DNA of 9,674 nt from Pseudomonadota bacterium (lineage in GTDB: Bacteria; Bdellovibrionota_B; Oligoflexia; Oligoflexales; Bin106): NCBI GenBank assembly GCA_026710525.1, contig JAPOQT010000139.1:1-9674 (forward strand). The letters run 5' to 3'. Made by a program: the position numbers and the translations under genes. The notes below the pieces were generated by a model. That model made no database searches. It saw nothing but the letters and a program-made list of their open reading frames with translations, and had not been told where the DNA came from. Of this stretch, positions 5,854-9,674 are shown one piece after another; the first letter of the stretch is position 1; each line of letters begins with the position of its first letter.

Positions 5854-5881
5854 ATTTTAAAATTTTTTGATATTTCATCAA
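5854..5881 (-). promoter_or_regulatory. Candidate sigma-70 promoter for the GDSL pair
   Basis: On the minus strand, TTGATG (5876-5881, 4/6 match) is 16 bp from TAAAAT (5854-5859, 5/6 match), about 75 bases before the GTG start at 5780. The DNA around it is very AT-rich, which makes chance -10 matches common. Confidence 0.4.
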
Positions 5882-6012
5882 CATAGAGCTTATGATGTTA
5901 CTATATTTTTTAACGGCTATTTCTCTCATAGTGTGTCTTGTGGGTAAATATAAGTCACAGGAGTAGAACAACCCTGACATTTAACATGAAAGCATCTTCG
6001 GGTACACAGAAG

Positions 6013-7335
6013 TCATGGTGTGGTTGATCCTGGCTCATCAACAATTTCATCTGGAGGTGGGGGCACATAGGAGAGACTCAAAAATAAGCCGTATTTTTTT
6101 TGGCTTACTAGGGCACGAGTACTTTTTTCTAGGGGAATATTTTGATGGGTTAATAGGTCATCATACTGGCTAAGATAACGGTAATTCATCCTCACTTTAC
6201 GAGGATACTGATACAAAGCACCAACACTCCATTTAAGAGAGCGATGGGAAAAGAACTCAACATCAAAACTCGTCTCGTAACCTCCAAGGTTATCTAACTC
6301 TAATGAAGCAAAATCAGGTTGCAGATAACCTGGACTTTGGTAAGACAAAGCAAATGATACTGATAAATCATGACTCGCAAAATAGCGCACACCGCCACTC
6401 ACAGACCAAGTGTTTCGGTCAATTCTACTTGGGACATCCCCTTGTTGATAGTTGAGAGCAAATAGTCGTTCACCTGTGTCATCTTGACGTTGGGACCACT
6501 GATTATAAGGACGAGAATCCCTACCAGCCAGGGAATACATTAACGTTGATGCCACTTGGAACTCAGAGTCAATATCAGCTAGCAAGTTCAAACTCATCTC
6601 AAATGGTTGGCCTATCTCATGGTCATAACTCATGGTGCCTTGATGAGACTCTGAGCTGTCTGAAGCATGATTGGGATTTTGAGAATGTGACCCTGTGATA
6701 AAACTTTCGCTGTAACCAGGGAGAGAGACTTGAGAAAGGATAATAAAATGACGAAACTTGACCCCAACACTCATAGCGCTTGTGGGATACAAACCAAAAG
6801 ATTGCTCAGTTTTAAAGAATTGTTCCCTGTTTTTGAGTAAGCGCTCCGTTGGTCCTAACAGGTTAAGCCCCACAGAACCAGCTAGTATCAGCTGGTCTCT
6901 ATCTAAAACAACACTGGTTGAAAAACGATAATCAGCTATGAGACTATGACGATTCAAGGTCCAAAATGATTGACGCATACTTTCTTGATAGCGAGAGCTA
7001 ATAATATCTAGTCCAGCCACAATATAAAACCGAGAGTCTGGTCGGTAACTATAGGCGTTTTTTAATGTCGTCTTTAACCTTTGACTCTCAAGGGTGTTAT
7101 TGACTGAGTCATCAAAAACTATGCGACCCATATCGAGTTGCAAAATAAACTCAGAGCCCCACTCTTCGGCAGTGACCGCACTAAAAACATAACCACTACC
7201 GACACCACCCGTTTGTAATGGAAGAGGTCTCGACTTTGAGTAACCTATTGAATGAAAAAAAACAACACAGAGCCATACGCCTAAAACATAACCCAACCAA
7301 CCAGAATGATAAAAACAAGACAAACATGACCTCAC
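6013..7335 (-). CDS. Putative outer-membrane beta-barrel protein
   Basis: The product is 440 residues with no family I can name. GTG 7335 lacks a good ribosome binding site. TTG 7323, four codons on and with GAGG 6 nt upstream, is a plausible alternative start. A hydrophobic signal sequence (about 13-30) ends near GYSKS. The mature part has many stretches of alternating polar and non-polar residues with aromatic ends, such as SRFYIVAGLDI, WSVSGGVRYFA, LSVSFALSYQS, LKWSVGALYQY and YGLFLSLSY. Polar, Gly/Asp/Ser-rich loops lie between them, including a long Ser/His/Asn-rich one around 215-245. This is the signature of a transmembrane beta-barrel. The last strand YGLFLSLSY (415-423) looks like the C-terminal beta-signal, but a 17-residue tail with four prolines follows it. 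No partner gene is evident. The next gene downstream is 232 nt away, and a dedicated promoter lies upstream. Confidence 0.8.
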   Translation of the reverse strand: MRSCLSCFYHSGWLGYVLGVWLCVVFFHSIGYSKSRPLPLQTGGVGSGYVFSAVTAEEWGSEFILQLDMGRIVFDDSVNNTLESQRLKTTLKNAYSYRPDSRFYIVAGLDIISSRYQESMRQSFWTLNRHSLIADYRFSTSVVLDRDQLILAGSVGLNLLGPTERLLKNREQFFKTEQSFGLYPTSAMSVGVKFRHFIILSQVSLPGYSESFITGSHSQNPNHASDSSESHQGTMSYDHEIGQPFEMSLNLLADIDSEFQVASTLMYSLAGRDSRPYNQWSQRQDDTGERLFALNYQQGDVPSRIDRNTWSVSGGVRYFASHDLSVSFALSYQSPGYLQPDFASLELDNLGGYETSFDVEFFSHRSLKWSVGALYQYPRKVRMNYRYLSQYDDLLTHQNIPLEKSTRALVSQKKYGLFLSLSYVPPPPDEIVDEPGSTTP

Positions 7336-7383
7336 TAATCAGGACACCGCCAGTTACTGAAAAACATTGAATACATAATATAA

Positions 7384-7412
7384 ATCATAGCACACCCTAT
7401 TAACGGTGCCAT
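7384..7412 (-). promoter_or_regulatory. Extended -10 promoter for the barrel-protein gene
   Basis: On the minus strand, TATGAT (7384-7389) carries the extended TGC before it and lies 17 bp from ATGGCA (7407-7412, 4/6 match). It is about 50 bases upstream of the start codon. Confidence 0.5.
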
Positions 7413-7426
7413 GCAGCCATGGAACC
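7405..7426. promoter_or_regulatory. Operator-like dyad over the -35 box
   Basis: GGTGCCATG (7405-7413) and CATGGAACC (7418-7426) form an inverted repeat with one mismatch per arm around CAGC. It covers the -35 box of the promoter at 7384-7412, so a dimeric repressor bound here would block it. The binding protein is unknown. Confidence 0.4.
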
Positions 7427-7462
7427 TGAGAGATTACGATCATACTGGTGTAAAAAAACGAC

Positions 7463-7510
7463 AAAAAAAACCTGCTTTCTCAGCCTAATCAATGAGACCA
7501 AAAAAGCAGG
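7463..7510 (-). terminator. Rho-independent terminator of the HU gene
   Basis: On the minus strand CCTGCTTT (7503-7510) pairs with AAAGCAGG (7471-7478), an inner TCTCA/TGAGA stem extends the structure, and T8 (A run at 7463-7470) follows. It lies 20 bases past the HU stop codon. Confidence 0.85.
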
Positions 7511-7530
7511 CTAGGGACCAGAAAAGTCAC

Positions 7531-7818
7531 CTATTTTTTTTTCTTTTTTTTACACGCTTCTTTAAGATTGTTACTCGCTCGAAACACAGGCACTTTACGA
7601 GCAGGAATCTTAATTTCCTCTCCTGTCTGTGGATTTCTAGCTGTTCTAGCACTGCGATCAGCGGTTTTAAACGTACCGAACCCGACAAGTCTCACCCCGT
7701 CTTTCGATGCGATGTTTTCAAAAACAGTCTCAATAAACGCAGAGAGAAATTTCTCACTCTGTGTTTTACTCGAGTCTGTTTTCTTTGCTAGTTCAGCAAC
7801 AAGTTCCGTTCTTTTCAT
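7531..7818 (-). CDS. hup: HU/IHF-family nucleoid DNA-binding protein with poly-Lys tail
   Basis: This small dimeric protein bends and compacts DNA. From ATG 7818, with GGAGGA right upstream, it has 95 residues. Helices cover 1-40, the family core GFGTF is at 46-50, and the beta-arm tip RNPQTG (61-66) carries the intercalating Pro63. IKIPARKVPVFRAS leads into the last helix. HU proteins are usually about 90 residues. Here the C-terminus continues as Cys89 and six lysines (90-95) encoded by A8-G-A9. The match is to HU generally, and I cannot tell an alpha-like from a beta-like subunit. The gene is monocistronic, with its own terminator and candidate promoters upstream. Confidence 0.95.
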   Translation of the reverse strand: MKRTELVAELAKKTDSSKTQSEKFLSAFIETVFENIASKDGVRLVGFGTFKTADRSARTARNPQTGEEIKIPARKVPVFRASNNLKEACKKKKKK

Positions 7819-7872
7819 GATTCCTCCAAGTAAATATAGATACCTAAATAAACTAAACAGAATTAATGAGAC

Positions 7873-7919
7873 CTAGGTTACACACATTCACATATATCTT
7901 CAACTTAATATTAACCTAG
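7873..7919. repeat. Inverted repeat CTAGGTTA-31 nt-TAACCTAG around the HU promoter
   Basis: Perfect 8-bp arms lie at 7873-7880 and 7912-7919. One arm sits in the spacer of the candidate HU promoter and the other about 25 bases past its -10 box. This is the arrangement of a two-site operator. A hairpin with a 31-nt loop is less likely. Confidence 0.35.
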
Positions 7920-7933
7920 TCTAGTAACGTCAA
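7905..7933 (-). promoter_or_regulatory. Candidate promoter for the HU gene
   Basis: On the minus strand TTGACG (7928-7933, 5/6 match) is 17 bp from TATTAA (7905-7910, 4/6 match), about 85 bases upstream of the HU start. A second possible promoter lies further upstream on the same strand: TTGACT, 16 bp, then TATTGT with a TG extension. Confidence 0.45.
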
Positions 7934-8226
7934 CTGACCGCCATGTCAGACAAAACACCGTACCACAATACCACATTGAAATCACTAGTCAAAAATTTTT
8001 CAACCCCTCATAGTCTCCGCAGCAATTATTGACACATTTATCAGATATAACAAGTAAAAAATAACATCTAACTTTTTCATAATATTTTGCCAACACACAA
8101 CAACAAAAGACCAGCATAACTAAAAATAAACGAAATGTCCAAAAATTTCTGCTAGCATCGGGTTATAATCTTTTTTTACGACGTTAACATGATAAAATAG
8201 GCTCAGGTTTTTTCGAGTGAGTTTCG

Positions 8227-8238
8227 ATGTTATAACAT
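8227..8238. promoter_or_regulatory. 12-bp palindrome ATGTTATAACAT upstream of the small lipoprotein gene
   Basis: It is perfectly self-complementary, about 85 bases before the GTG start at 8322. It also contains TATAAC, a possible -10 box, but no -35 box sits at the right distance. It could be a repressor site. Confidence 0.3.
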
Positions 8239-8321
8239 ACCCAGCGTCTGATGGAAAGCAACTCTCGAGTCTTGGAAGTGTCATCATACCCTAATTCATC
8301 AATCTATCAAGGAGAATCATC

Positions 8322-8720
8322 GTGAAATCCCATAAATTTCTACCTATCTTACCTATGATAATCATCCTGTTGCTCGGAGGCTGTACCCAAGAGCAGCAAA
8401 ATAAAATTTCGCGCGGTATTCTCAACTGGACTGGCACTCAAGGAGTCCTTGATATTTTCTCCGACGGAAAACTCATGTACCGTATTATTGATATTGATAA
8501 GCTATCCACGGCTACCGCCACCTCCGGTAGTGAGTCAAGGCCATATCGTTTTGGCTATGGTGTCATGGATTTAAATTTTAATTATATCCAAGATCCAGGC
8601 GAAAAGAAGATGTACTTCGAGTTTAGCGATTATAGTACCCCATATCTTTTTTATGAAAGTCCGGTGGCATTATCAAAAACAACGTCTAGCCCTCACTCGC
8701 AACAAAGAAACACCCAATAA
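8322..8720 (+). CDS. Small lipoprotein of unknown function
   Basis: The product is 132 residues, starting at GTG 8322 with AAGGAG (8309-8314) 7 nt upstream, a strong ribosome binding site. The signal peptide ends in a textbook lipobox LGGC (Cys21), and Thr22 at the +2 position would favour the outer membrane under E. coli-type sorting. The mature protein has a compact core (about 40-112) rich in aromatic and acidic residues, including FGYGVMDLNFNY and KKMYFEFSDYSTPYLFYE. This is probably a small beta-rich domain. A Ser/Thr/Gln-rich disordered tail follows (113-132). I do not recognise the family. It lies 94 bases ahead of sucB in the same direction and could be co-transcribed with it. Confidence 0.85.
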   Translation: MKSHKFLPILPMIIILLLGGCTQEQQNKISRGILNWTGTQGVLDIFSDGKLMYRIIDIDKLSTATATSGSESRPYRFGYGVMDLNFNYIQDPGEKKMYFEFSDYSTPYLFYESPVALSKTTSSPHSQQRNTQ

Positions 8721-8725
8721 ACCTG

Positions 8726-8738
8726 GTCTATGATAGAC
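8726..8738. repeat. Palindrome GTCTATGATAGAC between the lipoprotein gene and sucB
   Basis: Six-base arms flank a single central G, 5 bases past the lipoprotein stop. A possible -10 box TATACT (8761-8766) follows with only a weak -35 box, CTGAAT, which overlaps the end of the palindrome. This suggests an operator for a sucB promoter, with no T-run to make it a terminator. Confidence 0.35.
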
Positions 8739-8814
8739 TGAATCAGATAATTTTATTTTTTATACTCATATGGTTCTTAACCTTTTCCCACTAAGATAAA
8801 ACCTAAGGATTTTC

Positions 8815-9674
8815 ATGATTGAAATAAAAGTACCCGAAGCTGGTGAATCAGTAAAAGAGGCCATGATCGGCTCATGGCTAGTAAAAGACGGCGATTTTGT
8901 TAATCAAGATGACCCAATGGTCGAATTAGAAACCGATAAAGCCAGTATGGAAATTGTGGCTGAAGTCTCTGGTGTGATCACACTCATCGCCAAAGAGCAG
9001 GATATTGTTCAAGTAGGACAGGTTATTGCTAAGTTAGCCCCCCAAAGCGCAACGCCAAACCAGCCAGTGTCTGCCTCAGAAACGAAATCACCGCACACAC
9101 ACCCTTCCCAACAGGGGGAAAAAACCGAGGTCAATCAACAGACGACGGAGCAAACATCAAGACCCCAAAGTTTTTCCCACCACGGACCAGCGGTAGATGT
9201 CATGGCAGCAGCAGCAGGTATCGATGCCACTCAATTAAAAGATCAGGGTATCACCGGATCGGGTAAAGAGGGCCGCTTAACCAAAGGAGATATGCTCGAT
9301 CTCATCACAGACTCTCATCATCATCAACCAAAACAATCAACTAACAACAATGCTGATGAGCGCCGCTCTGAAAAACAACCACTGTCGATGATGAGACGAC
9401 GTATTGCTGAACGGTTACTCCATGCGACCCAACAAACAGCGATGCTCACCACATTTAATGAAGTGGATATGAGTGCCATCATCAATATTAGACAAAAATA
9501 TAAGGAGACTTTTTTATCCACTCACAACGTTAAGCTAGGGTTTATGAGTTTCTTCTTACGAGCTAGTGTTCTGGCCTTAGGGAAATTTCCGAAGGTTAAC
9601 GCATACATTGAGGATGGCCATCTGGTTAGCCACAACTACATGGATGTGGGCGTGGCGGTGGCGAGCGGTACAGG
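8815..9674 (+). CDS. sucB: Dihydrolipoyllysine succinyltransferase, E2 of 2-oxoglutarate dehydrogenase (3' end cut)
   Basis: E2 transfers the succinyl group from E1 via its swinging lipoyl arm to CoA, forming succinyl-CoA in the TCA cycle. It starts at ATG 8815 with TAAGGAT 5 nt upstream and runs open to the window edge (286 residues, C-terminal catalytic half missing). Residues 1-75 are the lipoyl domain, with the modified lysine Lys42 in ETDKAS. A Pro/Ser/Thr/Gln/His linker follows (76-122), then the peripheral subunit-binding domain (124-162, GPAVDVMAAAAGID to GRLTKGDM). A second His/Asn-rich linker leads to the catalytic domain from about 187. AMLTTFNEVDMS and KLGFMSFFLRA match SucB rather than pyruvate dehydrogenase E2. 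The binding domain is odd: Asp128-Val129 replace the usual basic pair after PAV/PAI. No sucA is directly upstream. Confidence 0.95.
   Translation, partial: MIEIKVPEAGESVKEAMIGSWLVKDGDFVNQDDPMVELETDKASMEIVAEVSGVITLIAKEQDIVQVGQVIAKLAPQSATPNQPVSASETKSPHTHPSQQGEKTEVNQQTTEQTSRPQSFSHHGPAVDVMAAAAGIDATQLKDQGITGSGKEGRLTKGDMLDLITDSHHHQPKQSTNNNADERRSEKQPLSMMRRRIAERLLHATQQTAMLTTFNEVDMSAIINIRQKYKETFLSTHNVKLGFMSFFLRASVLALGKFPKVNAYIEDGHLVSHNYMDVGVAVASGT

Larger units (their letters stand above)
7819..8321. other. About 500 bases of non-coding DNA between divergent genes
   Basis: I see no gene here. The left part holds the HU promoters and inverted repeat. The right part holds an isolated TATAAT (8164-8169) with no matching -35 box, the 12-bp perfect palindrome ATGTTATAACAT (8227-8238), and the ribosome binding site of the lipoprotein gene. 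The centre (about 7980-8150) is AT-rich with short A and T tracts and no clear motif. Confidence 0.5.

Noticed and set aside
5985..6026. 13-codon plus-strand ORF beginning MKASSGTQ
   Set aside because: It is short, overlaps the end of the barrel-protein gene on the other strand, and its purine-rich upstream CAGGAG is too far from the ATG.
7568..7876. Plus-strand frames of about 100 residues opposite the HU gene
   Set aside because: The HU signature on the minus strand is unmistakable. The plus frames have no motif.
8164..8169. TATAAT as the promoter of the small lipoprotein gene
   Set aside because: No -35 box and no TG extension are found at a workable distance, so it is mentioned only in the intergenic entry.

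Overview
The window looks like a stretch of chromosome from an AT-leaning Gram-negative bacterium. Evidence: a Fur repressor with the E. coli-type metal ligands, a SucB-type 2-oxoglutarate dehydrogenase E2, a beta-barrel-like outer-membrane protein, and four proteins with lipoprotein signal peptides. A proteobacterium (or a relative such as the Bdellovibrio/Oligoflexia group) fits, but nothing here fixes the genus. Several genes appear to start with GTG. I saw no tRNA, rRNA, CRISPR array or transposase.

Layout. 2-142: C-terminal tail of an unidentified gene (+). 143-459: non-coding, with two dyads. 460-1989 (-): unknown cysteine-rich lipoprotein with an array of CX9C spacings. 1990-2245: divergent control region with a sigma-54-like promoter pointing right. 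2246-3136 (+): unknown protein with a signal peptide, one C-terminal membrane span and a Lys/Arg-rich tail, closed by a strong terminator (3192-3224). 3247-3275: sigma-70 promoter for fur. 3367-3936 (+): fur, with an unusual His/Gln-rich N-terminal extension. 3944-4792 and 4845-5780 (-): tandem duplicated SGNH/GDSL lipoproteins that converge on fur. 6013-7335 (-): outer-membrane beta-barrel candidate with its own promoter. 7531-7818 (-): HU-family nucleoid protein ending in six lysines, with a good terminator. 7819-8321: about 500 bases of control DNA between divergent genes. 8322-8720 (+): small unknown lipoprotein. 8815-9674 (+): sucB, cut by the window edge.

How the genes fit together. Six consecutive products apart from Fur and HU are exported or envelope proteins: four lipoproteins, one single-span protein and one barrel candidate. 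The clearest functional unit is the GDSL pair. The promoter-proximal copy keeps the full Ser-Asp-His triad, whereas the distal copy keeps the serine motif but has Gly and Tyr where Asp and His should be. This suggests an enzyme and inactive-partner pair. No complete, clearly novel multi-gene system could be established. The most unusual single items are the CX9C-array lipoprotein and the degenerate GDSL paralogue.
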